Origin: Curtobacterium flaccumfaciens
Lineage (GTDB): Bacteria; Actinomycetota; Actinomycetes; Actinomycetales; Microbacteriaceae
Assembly: GCF_004361695.1 (NCBI RefSeq)
Contig: NZ_SNVW01000002.1
Coordinates: forward strand, 124,001-188,000
Length of the DNA: 64,000 nt
Direction of reading: 5' to 3'
Below the pieces are notes generated by a model. It was not told where the DNA came from and ran no database searches. It saw only the letters and a program-made list of their open reading frames with translations. This document shows, in pieces, positions 48,664-57,523 of this stretch. The first letter of the stretch is position 1, and each line of letters begins with the position of its first letter. A program made the translations under genes and the position numbers.

Positions 48664-48700
48664 AGGTTGACACTTGTCGGTGCGTCAATGTAGGTTGACA
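48664..48700 (+). promoter_or_regulatory. Promoter/operator of the HTH-ABC operon
   Basis: Direct repeat AGGTTGACA at 48664-48672 and 48692-48700. The first contains a consensus -35 TTGACA (48667-48672); a weak -10 (TGTAGG, about 48689-48694) would place the transcript start near the ATG at 48704, so the mRNA may be leaderless. The second repeat covers the start-site region, suiting autoregulation by the HTH protein. Confidence 0.5.
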
Positions 48701-48703
48701 GCC

Positions 48704-48919
48704 ATGGATCGACCGACCATCACGAGCCTCGCCGCGGGAGCCTCCGGAGACGATCCGTTCTCCGCCCTCGCCAGTGTGCGCGAGCTCCGACGTGAGCTCG
48801 AACGGACCGAGGAACTCGCTGCCCGCCGCGCCCGGAACGCCGGCGCCTCGTGGCAGGAGATCGCGACGCTCCTCGGCGTCAGCCGACAGGCAGTGCACAA
48901 GAAGTACGGCAGAAACTAG
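48704..48919 (+). CDS. Small helix-turn-helix protein
   Basis: 71 aa. Helix-rich N-terminus (ALASVRELRRELERTEELAA) and C-terminal HTH: ASWQEIATLLGVSRQAVHKK (residues 49-68), of the kind found in sigma-70 region 4 or small regulators. It probably binds the AGGTTGACA repeats around its own start and controls the ABC exporter 7 bp downstream. Start ATG 48704 has no ribosome site; leaderless start suspected. An upstream in-frame GTG adds 10 residues. Confidence 0.8.
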   Translation: MDRPTITSLAAGASGDDPFSALASVRELRRELERTEELAARRARNAGASWQEIATLLGVSRQAVHKKYGRN

Positions 48920-48926
48920 GACCACG

Positions 48927-50783
48927 ATGAGCTCCCCCTTCGCACGACCCAAGAAGACCGACGGCCCCCGCGCCAGCTTCGGCCGACTGCTGGGCTACCT
49001 GTTCGAGAACAAGCCGGCGATGGTCGTGATCATCGTGCTGAGCATCCTCGGCGCGGGTGCGTCCCTCGCCCAACCGCTCCTCGTGAACCAGGTGGTCACC
49101 GCGGTGCAGCACGGCAACACGCTGAGCATGCTCGTGTGGGCCCTCGTCGCCCTCGTGCTCGTCTCCGGGGTGCTCAACGGCGTCCAGCACTTCCTGCTCC
49201 AGCGTGCGGGTGAGGGTGTGGTCCTCTCCACGCGCCGCAAGCTCATCGCACGCATCCTCAACCTGCCGATCTCCGAGTTCGACACGCGTCGCACCGGCGA
49301 CCTGGTGTCCCGCGTCGGCAGCGACACCACGCTGCTCCGCGCAGTGCTCACGCAGGGGCTCATCGAGTCGATCGGCGGTGCGCTCACCTTCATCGGCGCG
49401 GTCATCGCGATGGCGATCATCGACCCGCTCCTGCTCGGCATCACCGTCGTCATCGTGCTCGTCGCCATCGTCGTCGTCGGCGGCCTGAGCCGACGCATCC
49501 GCATCGCGTCGAAGAAGGCGCAGGAGAAGGTCGGCGACCTGACCGCAGCGGTCGAGCGCGGCATCGGTGCCGTTCGGACGATCCGCGCGGCCGGCGCCAC
49601 CGAACGCGAGGTGCGCGAGGTCGACTCGCACGCGACCGAGGCGTACAAGCGCGGCCTCGACATCGCCAAGATGTCGGCGTTCGTCGTGCCGGTCGCGAGC
49701 ATCGTCATGCAGGTGGCGTTCATCGCCGTGCTCGGCGTCGGTGGCGCGCAGGTCGCCGCGGGCACGATCACGATCGCGACGCTCATCACGTTCATCCTGC
49801 TGCTGTTCATGATGATCATGCCGCTCGGCCAGGCCATGGGTGCGGTCGTCGCCGTCGCCCAGGCGCTCGGTGCCCTCGGGCGCATCGAGGAGATCCTGCA
49901 CCTGCCGACCGAGGCCCAGGACGACGGTGCGGTCCGTGTCGCCGCCGCCGTCGAGACCGACGACGCCATCACCTTCGAGCACGTGTCGTTCCACTACCGC
50001 GGTTCCGCAGACGCCTCCGGCCCCGACGGCGCGGTCGCGTCCGCCGAGACGACGGGCCAGCCAGGAGGCACGACTCGCCTTCCCGACGCCGCCGCCGACG
50101 AGCAGGCGGTCCTGCACGACGTCTCCTTCCGGGTGCCGCGCGGCTCGCGGGTCGCCCTGGTGGGCCCGTCGGGCGCCGGCAAGTCCACGACCCTCGCGCT
50201 CATCGAACGCTTCTACGACCCGACCGACGGGGTGATCCGGCTCGGTGGCGTCGACGTCCGCGGGCTCGACCGCGCCGAGCTCCGCGCCCAGATCGGGTAC
50301 GTCGAGCAGGACGCCCCGGTGCTGGCCGGCACGATCCGCGCGAACCTGCTGCTCGGGTCGCCGAACGCCACCGAGGACGACTGCACCCGTGTGCTCGAGG
50401 CGGTGAACCTCGGCGAGGTCCTGCACCGCGACCCGCGTGGGCTCGACGCGCAGGTCGGCGAGGACGGCGTGATGCTGTCCGGTGGCGAGCGCCAGCGTCT
50501 GGCGATCGCCCGCGCACTGCTCGCGGCACCCCCGATCCTGCTGCTGGACGAGTCGACGTCCTCGCTCGACGGGGTGAACGAGCAGAAGATGCGGCTCGCG
50601 ATCGACGCCGTCGCCGAGGACCGGACGCTCCTCGTCATCGCGCACCGGCTCTCCACCGTGGTGGACTCGGACGTCATCGTCGTGCTCGAGCACGGGCGGG
50701 TCGTCGGGGTCGGGACCCACTCCGAGCTCGTCGAGTCGACGCCGCTGTACCGCGACCTGGCGAAGCACCAGCTGCTCGTCTGA
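48927..50783 (+). CDS. ABC exporter, fused membrane and ATPase domains
   Basis: 618 aa half-transporter (MsbA/LmrA-like). Six membrane helices in residues ~25-320; ATPase domain ~355-618 with VGPSGAGKSTTLALIERF (Walker A), LSGGERQRLAIARALL (signature) and ILLLDESTSSLD (Walker B). An inserted acidic/Gly loop (~370-395: SADASGPDGAVASAETTG) sits between the first beta strands of the NBD. Likely a homodimer exporting lipids or drugs. Cotranscribed with the HTH gene. Confidence 0.9.
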   Translation: MSSPFARPKKTDGPRASFGRLLGYLFENKPAMVVIIVLSILGAGASLAQPLLVNQVVTAVQHGNTLSMLVWALVALVLVSGVLNGVQHFLLQRAGEGVVLSTRRKLIARILNLPISEFDTRRTGDLVSRVGSDTTLLRAVLTQGLIESIGGALTFIGAVIAMAIIDPLLLGITVVIVLVAIVVVGGLSRRIRIASKKAQEKVGDLTAAVERGIGAVRTIRAAGATEREVREVDSHATEAYKRGLDIAKMSAFVVPVASIVMQVAFIAVLGVGGAQVAAGTITIATLITFILLLFMMIMPLGQAMGAVVAVAQALGALGRIEEILHLPTEAQDDGAVRVAAAVETDDAITFEHVSFHYRGSADASGPDGAVASAETTGQPGGTTRLPDAAADEQAVLHDVSFRVPRGSRVALVGPSGAGKSTTLALIERFYDPTDGVIRLGGVDVRGLDRAELRAQIGYVEQDAPVLAGTIRANLLLGSPNATEDDCTRVLEAVNLGEVLHRDPRGLDAQVGEDGVMLSGGERQRLAIARALLAAPPILLLDESTSSLDGVNEQKMRLAIDAVAEDRTLLVIAHRLSTVVDSDVIVVLEHGRVVGVGTHSELVESTPLYRDLAKHQLLV

Positions 50784-50795
50784 CCGGCAGGAGCC

Positions 50796-52316
50796 CTACG
50801 CGGCGAAGGGGTCCGGGGTCAGGACGTAGACGGTCTCGAGGTACTCCTCGATGCCCTCGTGCGAGCCCTCACGGCCGAGCCCGGAGGACTTCACGCCGCC
50901 GAAGGGGAACGCCGCGTTCGACACGACCCCGGTGTTCAGGCCGAGCATCCCCGTCTCGAGGCGCTCCGCCAACCGCTGACCCCGGGCGAAGTCCGTCGTG
51001 TACGCGTACGCGATGAGCCCGAACTCGGTGTCGTTCGCGAGCCGGATGCCCGCTTCTTCGGTGTCGAACCGGGTGATCGAGACGACCGGCCCGAAGATCT
51101 CCGTGGTGAGGATGTCCGAACCCGGCTGCACGTCGTCGAGCACCGTCGGCGCGTAGTACGTGCCGGGCCGGTCCACGCGCTGCCCACCGGTGACGAGCCG
51201 GGCACCGCGGCTGACGGCGTCGTCGACGAGCCGTTCGGCCTTGTCCACCGCGCGGTCGTCGATGAGCGGCCCCATCGTGGTGCCGTCCTCGCTCCCCCGG
51301 CCGATGCGCAGTTCCTCGACCTTCGCGGTGAGCGCCGCGGTGAAGGCGTCCGCGATGCCCTCCTGCACGAAGAACCGGTTCGCGGCGGTGCAGGCCTCGC
51401 CCACGTTCCGGAACTTCGCGAGCATCGCGGCCGCGACCGCGGTGTCGAGGTCGGCGTCGTCGAAGACCAGGAGCGGGGCGTTGCCGCCGAGTTCCATGCT
51501 CGTCTTCAGGACGTTGTCCGCGGCTTGCTTGAGGAGCGCCGACCCGACCGGGGTCGAGCCCGTGAAGGTCAGCTTCCGCAGCCGTCGGTCGGTGATGATC
51601 GGTTCGGACAGGCCCTTCGCGTCGAGCGACGGCACGACGTTGAGGACGCCGTCGGGCAGCCCGGCGCGACGGAAGAGCTCGACCAGGAAGAGGGTCGTCA
51701 GCGGGGTGAGCTCGGCGGGCTTCACGACGACCGTGCACCCGGCGGCCAGTGCCGGGCCGATCTTCCGGGTCGCCATCGCCAGCGGGAAGTTCCACGGCGT
51801 GATCGCGTAGACCGGGCCGACCGGGCGCTTCAGGACGATGGCGCGGCCGGTGCCCTCCGGGTTCGTGCGGTAGTCCCCGTGGATGCGCACGGCTTCTTCC
51901 GAGAACCAGCGGAGGAACTCGCCGCCGTAGGTGACCTCGCCGCGGGCCTCGGCGAGCGGCTTCCCCATCTCGAGCGTCATGAGCGCCGCGAGGTCGTCGG
52001 CGTGCTCCCGGACCAGGTCGAACGCCCGGCGCAGCAGGTCGGAGCGCTGCCGGGGCGGGGTCGCCGCCCAGTCGTCCTGCGCGGCGACCGCGGCGTCGAG
52101 GGCCGCGATGCCGTCCTCGGGGGTGGCGTCGGCGACCTCGGCGAGGACCTCGCCCGTGGAGGGGTCCCGCACCGGGAACGTCCCGCCACCGGAGGCCGCT
52201 CGCCAGCTGCCGCCGATGAACAACCCGGTCGGCACCCCGGCGACGGAGACGTTGTCGTCCGCGACGATGGTGGTCGGTCCGGTGGTCGCGGCGTCCGTCG
52301 TGCTGGTGTCGGTCAC
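50796..52316 (-). CDS. gabD: Succinate-semialdehyde dehydrogenase-like aldehyde dehydrogenase
   Basis: 506 aa ALDH. Catalytic Cys in FRNVGEACTAANRFFV, Glu in SMELGGNAPLLVF, NAD-binding FTGSTPVGSALLKQA, and GVKSSGLGREGSHEGIEEYL near the C-terminus. The SSADH signature pattern supports oxidation of succinic semialdehyde, feeding the TCA cycle; the gene symbol is by resemblance. GTG 52316 overlaps the nicotinamidase stop by 4 bp. Confidence 0.85.
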   Translation of the reverse strand: MTDTSTTDAATTGPTTIVADDNVSVAGVPTGLFIGGSWRAASGGGTFPVRDPSTGEVLAEVADATPEDGIAALDAAVAAQDDWAATPPRQRSDLLRRAFDLVREHADDLAALMTLEMGKPLAEARGEVTYGGEFLRWFSEEAVRIHGDYRTNPEGTGRAIVLKRPVGPVYAITPWNFPLAMATRKIGPALAAGCTVVVKPAELTPLTTLFLVELFRRAGLPDGVLNVVPSLDAKGLSEPIITDRRLRKLTFTGSTPVGSALLKQAADNVLKTSMELGGNAPLLVFDDADLDTAVAAAMLAKFRNVGEACTAANRFFVQEGIADAFTAALTAKVEELRIGRGSEDGTTMGPLIDDRAVDKAERLVDDAVSRGARLVTGGQRVDRPGTYYAPTVLDDVQPGSDILTTEIFGPVVSITRFDTEEAGIRLANDTEFGLIAYAYTTDFARGQRLAERLETGMLGLNTGVVSNAAFPFGGVKSSGLGREGSHEGIEEYLETVYVLTPDPFAA

Positions 52317-52933
52317 AGGACTGCTCCTCCGGGGTTCGCGAGCCCCTCGTCCATGTCGCTCGTGCCGATGTGCCCGCCGGCCGTCCGCACCTCGTCGAGG
52401 GCGTGCTCGCTGCGCTCCGGGTCCACACCGGCGACCAGGTCGTCGAGGACCTCGACGGCGTACCCGGCGGTGAGTGCGTCGAGCGCCGAGGCGCGCACGC
52501 AGTGGTCGGTCGCGAGGCCCACGACGTCGACGGACGTCACGTGGTGCTCGTCGAGGACGTCGGGCAGCGGCACGCCGCCCTCGGTCCGGCCCTGGAAGGC
52601 CGAGTAGTCCGGCGTGCCCTGCCCCTTGAAGACGTGCACGTCGATCGGCGCGGTGTCGAGGTCGGGGTGGTAGTCCGCCCCGGGCGTGCCGGCGACGCAG
52701 TGCACCGGCCACGTCGTCACGAAGTCCGGCGCAGCGGCACCGGCGAAGTGGCCACCGTTGTCGTCGTCGCCGTGGTGCCAGTCGCGCGACGCGACGATGA
52801 GGTCGTACTCGTCGGCGTGCCGGCCGAGGAACGCGGAGATGCGCCGCGCGATCGCCGCTCCCCCGGTGACGGGGAGGGCACCGCCTTCGGTGAAGTCGTT
52901 CTGGACGTCGACGATGAGGAGTGCCCTGGCCAT
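52313..52933 (-). CDS. pncA: Nicotinamidase
   Basis: 206 aa isochorismatase-fold enzyme turning nicotinamide into nicotinic acid for NAD+ salvage. Catalytic triad Asp9 (VDVQNDF), Lys103 (VFKGQG) and Cys145 (ATDHCVRAS); metal site in RDWHHGDDDNGGHF. ATG 52933. Coupled to the aldehyde dehydrogenase by a 4-bp overlap. Confidence 0.92.
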   Translation of the reverse strand: MARALLIVDVQNDFTEGGALPVTGGAAIARRISAFLGRHADEYDLIVASRDWHHGDDDNGGHFAGAAAPDFVTTWPVHCVAGTPGADYHPDLDTAPIDVHVFKGQGTPDYSAFQGRTEGGVPLPDVLDEHHVTSVDVVGLATDHCVRASALDALTAGYAVEVLDDLVAGVDPERSEHALDEVRTAGGHIGTSDMDEGLANPGGAVL

Positions 52934-52956
52934 GGGGCCATCCAACACCCCGCGGA

Positions 52957-54456
52957 TCAGGACCCGGTGAGCTTGCTCCCGCACGAGTAGGTCGCCGCGG
53001 TCACCCGGTCGAGTGCCGGCAGCGCGGCGGCCCGCGGGGACCCGATGGCGTAGAACGCGAACGTCAGACGTGAGCCGTCGGCGGCGTCGATGTAGCCGCC
53101 GAGCGTGTTCGCGCTGTCGATCCACCCGGTCTTCGCGTGCACCTTCCCGCGCGCGACCGCGTTCGCCCCGGTGAAGCGGCTGGCGAGCGTGCCGGACTGC
53201 CCGGACACGGGGAGCGCGTTCGCGAGCGTGCCGAGGCCCTTCGCGCCCGCGGCGACCTGCACCATGAGGTGGGCGACGAAGTTCGGCGACACCGCGTTCG
53301 CGGCGCTCTCGCCCGAACCGTCCTTGATGACGATGCCGGCCGGGTCGACCCCGTACGAGCCGAGCGCCTTCTGGTACACCGACGTCAGCGAGGCGGCGGA
53401 CCCGTCCGAGCCGGACTGCTTCGACGACAGCCGGGCGAGCATCTCGGCGAGGGTGTTGTCGGAGTTCGGGATCATCTGGCCGATGAGCGTCGACACCGGC
53501 TGCGACGACACGGTCGCGATGGTGTCCGAGCTCGTCGTGGCGCGCTTGACGATCTGCGCGTTCGCGGCCCCGGCGACACCGGCGTTCGCCAGTGCCGTGC
53601 GGAAGAGGCTGCCCGCACGACCGACCGGGTCGGTGGAGCGCGGCGAGGTGGCGGCACCGGGGTTCGCCCGGTCGCCGTCGACCATCAGCGCGGTGACGTT
53701 CGGCTGGTACCCGATCGTCCGCTCGCTGACGGGCCAGGTCGGGTCCCAGGCGTCCGCGTCGTTCCAGTACGTGTCGTCCGTGACGATCGTGGTGACCGGG
53801 GTGTCACCGAGCTTCGCCTTCACCTGTTGGGCGAGCTGGCCGAGCGTGGGTGCGCCCGGGTAGACCGTGGCCCCGCCGGCCGAGAGCGTGGCGTCCCCGT
53901 GGCCGACGAGCGCGATCGCACCCCCGGACTCCTTCGTCACCGTGGTCGGGATCCGGTACCCGCCGCCGACGACGGCCAACGCCGTCGCCGTCGTCAGGGT
54001 CTTCATGACGCTGCCGGTCTGCGCGGCCTTGTCACCGTTCCGCGAGAACAGCACCTGGCCCGTCTTCGCGTTCATCACGTAGCCCTCGAAGGCCCCGAGG
54101 CCGCTGGCCGAAGCGGCGGCGTCGATCGTGCACGTGCGGAGGGCTGACGGCCCGGCGGCGTTCTCCGGCACCGCGCGTCCGCTCGGGGTCGGCGTGCTCG
54201 ACGGCGTCGCGGTGGTCGGCGACGCGCTCGGGCGCACCGACCGGGTCGGGTCGGCGACCGCCGAGGCGGACGACCGGGGCGCGGGCATCGTCGCCGCGGC
54301 CACCGCGACGGCACCGCCGGAACCGAGCACGAGCACGGTGGCGAGGCCACCGGCGATCCACGGCACCGGACGACGGGCGGCGGAGGCACGGACGGCGGCG
54401 AGCGCGTGGCGGACGCGGTCCGCGACGGAGCGCGACGGAGGCTGGTGGTCGGACAT
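52957..54456 (-). CDS. dacB: D-alanyl-D-alanine carboxypeptidase/endopeptidase (PBP4 type)
   Basis: 499 aa. Cytoplasmic N-terminus, one membrane anchor (PWIAGGLATVLVLGSGGAVA, ~32-51), Ser/Thr/Pro-rich linker to ~100, then the S13 peptidase domain: SVMK at 149-152 (nucleophile Ser149), SDN and KTGW motifs. It trims peptidoglycan stem peptides outside the membrane. ATG 54456. An in-frame 5' extension is only antisense-like. Confidence 0.9.
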   Translation of the reverse strand: MSDHQPPSRSVADRVRHALAAVRASAARRPVPWIAGGLATVLVLGSGGAVAVAAATMPAPRSSASAVADPTRSVRPSASPTTATPSSTPTPSGRAVPENAAGPSALRTCTIDAAASASGLGAFEGYVMNAKTGQVLFSRNGDKAAQTGSVMKTLTTATALAVVGGGYRIPTTVTKESGGAIALVGHGDATLSAGGATVYPGAPTLGQLAQQVKAKLGDTPVTTIVTDDTYWNDADAWDPTWPVSERTIGYQPNVTALMVDGDRANPGAATSPRSTDPVGRAGSLFRTALANAGVAGAANAQIVKRATTSSDTIATVSSQPVSTLIGQMIPNSDNTLAEMLARLSSKQSGSDGSAASLTSVYQKALGSYGVDPAGIVIKDGSGESAANAVSPNFVAHLMVQVAAGAKGLGTLANALPVSGQSGTLASRFTGANAVARGKVHAKTGWIDSANTLGGYIDAADGSRLTFAFYAIGSPRAAALPALDRVTAATYSCGSKLTGS

Positions 54457-54467
54457 CGCGAACGATC

Positions 54468-55502
54468 CTACGGAACTGCGGGAGGAGCCTCCAGGCCGTC
54501 TTCCTGATCCGTCGTGACGGGACGCTCGTCGGCGGCGTACCGCACGCCCACCTGACGACGTGCCTCGTCCATGAGCGCCATGATCGCGATGGTCTCCTCC
54601 GGGTCCATCGGCCCGCCCTCGTGGTTGCCGGACGTCACCATCGACTCGAACGCGCGGACCTCGTGCGCGTAGCCGGTCAGCTCCTCGCGGCCGTCGTACT
54701 CCTCCACCACGACGCCGTCCCGGTCGCGGACCCGCCACGTCGTCGGCGTGTACCAGGTCGCGTCGAGGTCGATGCGCCCGTCCTCGCCGATCACCGACGC
54801 GGTGTTCGGGCTGCGCAGGTCGAGCCCGAAGTGGATCATCGACTGCGAGCCGCCCGGGTGGGTGAGGACCAGGCCCATCTGGGTGTCCACGCCCTGGTCG
54901 CTCAGCGTGCCGGCGGCGAGGACCGACGTCGGCACGCCGAGCACGTCGACCGCGAACGAGATCGGGTAGACGCCGAGGTCGAGGATCGCGCCGCCGCCGA
55001 GCGCCGGGTCGTTGAGCCGGTGGTGCGGGTCGGCGGGCAACGCCTGGTGGTGGGTGGCCTCGACGACACGAACGCGTCCGATGCGGCCCTCGGCGACGAG
55101 CTCGCGGATCATCGACATCTGCGGGAGGAAGCGGGTCCACATCGCCTCCATCACGGCGACGTCCGCCCGGCGGGCCGCGTCGACCACCCGCCGTGCCTCG
55201 TCGGCCGTGATCGTGAACGCCTTCTCGACGAGGACGTGCTTGCCGGCCTCGATCGCGAGCAGGGCGTCGTCGGCGTGACGGGAGTGCGGGGTCGCGACGT
55301 AGACCGCGTCGACCTCCGGATCGGCGACGAGCTCCTCGTACGAGCCGTACGACCGAGGGATGCCGAACTCGGCGGCGAACGCCTGTGCCCGGTCGGCCGT
55401 GCGGCTGCCGACCGCGACGAACTCCACCCCGGCGGGGACGCAGTCGCCCACGAAGGAGCGTGCGATGCCGCCCGTGCCGATGACTCCCCAGCGAACCGTC
55501 AT
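54468..55502 (-). CDS. Gfo/Idh/MocA-family oxidoreductase
   Basis: 344 aa. N-terminal Rossmann: RWGVIGTGGIARSFVGDC; conserved YVATPHSRHADDALLAIEAG and the active-site-like VLVEKAFTIT (Glu-Lys). C-terminal domain with HHQALPADPHHRLNDPALGG. NAD(P)-dependent sugar or inositol dehydrogenase; substrate not identifiable. ATG 55502. It lies 11 bp before dacB and diverges from the phosphatase across 160 bp. Confidence 0.9.
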   Translation of the reverse strand: MTVRWGVIGTGGIARSFVGDCVPAGVEFVAVGSRTADRAQAFAAEFGIPRSYGSYEELVADPEVDAVYVATPHSRHADDALLAIEAGKHVLVEKAFTITADEARRVVDAARRADVAVMEAMWTRFLPQMSMIRELVAEGRIGRVRVVEATHHQALPADPHHRLNDPALGGGAILDLGVYPISFAVDVLGVPTSVLAAGTLSDQGVDTQMGLVLTHPGGSQSMIHFGLDLRSPNTASVIGEDGRIDLDATWYTPTTWRVRDRDGVVVEEYDGREELTGYAHEVRAFESMVTSGNHEGGPMDPEETIAIMALMDEARRQVGVRYAADERPVTTDQEDGLEAPPAVP

Positions 55503-55662
55503 GCGTCCTGTCTACCAGTGCCGCGAGCAGCCACGCCGCTGTCCTCCTGCAGCACTTTGGTATGGACTCCACGGACGATTGCCAGCTAGCGTGCTCCCAG
55601 GTCCCCCGAACAGGGGTGACCGTTCCCCCGAGATCCGCCCAGCAGAAAGCGATCAGGTCTCC

Positions 55663-57333
55663 ATGCGCCGATCCGTCCTGTCCGTCGTCGCCACGAGCGC
55701 GGCGATCGTCCTCACCTCCACCCTCGTCGGCGTGAGCCCGGCGAACGCACACGGATGGGGCGCACCGGGTCACTCCCCCGGCCACTCCGCCGATGCCCGT
55801 CTGACGCCGCGGACGCACTTCACGATGGCGGCCGACGGCTCCTCGGGTGCGACGCAGGGCGGGGAGGGCATCCCGAACATCGACTCCGTGAAGAAGACCA
55901 TCGCCACCTACTACGGCGACCCCGGCACCGGACTCGCGAACCGCACCGACTCCCCCTACATCCGTGAGATGCGCTCGATCGTCGCCCGGCAGTCCGCCGG
56001 CCTGCAGCGCATCCACGACCAGGCCGTCCGGCACGGCGAGAAGCCCGCCATCGTCCTCGACGCCGACGACACCACGCTGTGGACGTACGACATGGAGGTC
56101 GCGGACATGCACTTCGTCTTCGACCCCGCCCGCCAGGACGAATGGGTGCAGGACGAACGCTTCCCCGCGACCCCGTCGATGGTGGGCTTCGTCAACCGGG
56201 CTCAGGCGATGGGCTTCACGGTCTTCGGCCTCACCGGCCGGAACGACGACCAGAAGGCGGCCACCGTTCAGAACCTGACGAAGGTCGGGTACACCGCCTT
56301 CACGCAGGACCGCTTCTTCACGAAGTGGACCGGGGTCGGCGCGTCCCAGCAGCCGTCGTACATCACCTGCGCCACGGCGAAGTGCACCACCGTCGAGTAC
56401 AAGGCACTGACCCGGAAGCACATCGAGCAGGACCTCGGCTATGACATCACGCTCAACATCGGTGACCAGTGGAGCGACCTGCAGGGCGGGTACGCCGACC
56501 GGTCCCTGAAGCTGCCGAACCCCACCTACTACCTGCCCTCCGCGGACCTGCCCGGCGTCTCCGAGCCCCGGCTGTCCCCGCGGACGCAGTTCACGATGGC
56601 GGCCGACGGTTCGTCCGGCGCGACCCAGAGCGGTGAGGGCATCCCGAACATCGACTCCGTGAAGTCGACCATCGCGACCTACTACGGCGACCCCGGCACC
56701 GGTCTCGCGAACCGCACCGACTCCCCGTACATCCGCGAGATGCGCTCGATCGTGTCGCGCCAGGCGCCCGTCATCGCCGCGCAGTGCGCCGTCGGACGGA
56801 AGCTCCACCGCAACCCGGCGATCGTCCTCGACGCCGACGACACCACCCTGTGGACGTACGACATGGAGGTCGCGGACATGCACTTCGTCTTCGACCCTGC
56901 CCGCCAGGACGAATGGGTGCAGGACCAGCGCTTCCCCGCCACCCCGTCGATGACCTCGCTCGTGTCCGTCGCCCAGCGCTCCGGCTGCACCGTCATCGGG
57001 CTCACCGGCCGCAACGACGACCAGAAGACCGCCACGATCGCGAACCTCGTCAAGGTCGGGTACCCGCAGTTCACCGCGACGAAGAACGGCACCCAGACGT
57101 ACTACACGAAGTGGACCGGGGTCGGCGCATCGCAACAGCCGTCGTACATCACCTGCGCCACCGCGAAGTGCACCACCGTCGAGTACAAGTCGCAGACCCG
57201 CGCACACATCGAGTCCCGCTCGGGTGGCCGGTACGACGTGGTCGCGAACGTCGGCGACCAGTTCAGCGACCTGCTCGGTGGGTCGGCGGACCGCAGCATC
57301 AAGCTGCCGAACCCGACGTACTACCTGCCCTGA
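55663..57333 (+). CDS. Secreted phosphatase with two tandem HAD domains
   Basis: 556 aa. Signal peptide (LSVVATSAAIVLTSTLVGVS, cleavage after ANA, residue 29). Two ~250-residue repeats: residues 47-~300 and 304-556, offset 257 aa (771 bp). Each has the HAD motif LDADDTTLWTYDME (nucleophile Asp133 and Asp390), FDPARQDEWVQD, TGRNDDQK and GDQxSDL. Class B/acid phosphatase-like (HAD subfamily IIIB). It may hydrolyse phosphomonoesters outside the cell. The repeats are ~70 % identical by eye, pointing to a recent duplication. Promoter not placed in the 160-bp upstream gap. Confidence 0.88.
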   Translation: MRRSVLSVVATSAAIVLTSTLVGVSPANAHGWGAPGHSPGHSADARLTPRTHFTMAADGSSGATQGGEGIPNIDSVKKTIATYYGDPGTGLANRTDSPYIREMRSIVARQSAGLQRIHDQAVRHGEKPAIVLDADDTTLWTYDMEVADMHFVFDPARQDEWVQDERFPATPSMVGFVNRAQAMGFTVFGLTGRNDDQKAATVQNLTKVGYTAFTQDRFFTKWTGVGASQQPSYITCATAKCTTVEYKALTRKHIEQDLGYDITLNIGDQWSDLQGGYADRSLKLPNPTYYLPSADLPGVSEPRLSPRTQFTMAADGSSGATQSGEGIPNIDSVKSTIATYYGDPGTGLANRTDSPYIREMRSIVSRQAPVIAAQCAVGRKLHRNPAIVLDADDTTLWTYDMEVADMHFVFDPARQDEWVQDQRFPATPSMTSLVSVAQRSGCTVIGLTGRNDDQKTATIANLVKVGYPQFTATKNGTQTYYTKWTGVGASQQPSYITCATAKCTTVEYKSQTRAHIESRSGGRYDVVANVGDQFSDLLGGSADRSIKLPNPTYYLP

Positions 57334-57358
57334 GCGGCCGGCTCCGGCCCGAACGGGA

Positions 57359-57398
57359 AACGGCCCCGATGCCCACACTGGTGGGGATCGGGGCCGTT
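57359..57398. terminator. Terminator between phosphatase and tRNA-Thr
   Basis: 12-bp stem AACGGCCCCGAT (57359-57370) with ATCGGGGCCGTT (57387-57398), and a second stem CCCAC/GTGGG inside the loop. It can end transcripts from both directions. Confidence 0.85.
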
Positions 57399-57403
57399 CG
57401 CGG

Positions 57404-57476
57404 AGCCGCCTGTCGGAATCGAACCGACGACCTATTCATTACGAGTGAATCGCTCTACCGACTGAGCTAAGGCGGC
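57404..57476 (-). tRNA. tRNA-Thr (anticodon CGT)
   Basis: Minus-strand cloverleaf: acceptor GCCGCCT/AGGCGGC, D-arm TTAGCTCAGTCGGTAGAGC, anticodon stem ATTCA/TGAAT with loop CTCGTAA (anticodon CGT, reading ACG), T-arm GGTTCGATTCC. CCA is not encoded (CCG follows the discriminator). Confidence 0.96.
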
Positions 57477-57523
57477 GGACGCCCCGGTCAGACCGGAGCG
57501 GCACGGGTCACGACTATACAGGT

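Noticed and set aside
52313-52933. Functional link between nicotinamidase (NAD salvage) and the TNT toxin
   Set aside because: The genes are 30 kb apart and pncA is coupled to an aldehyde dehydrogenase; nothing in the sequence connects them.
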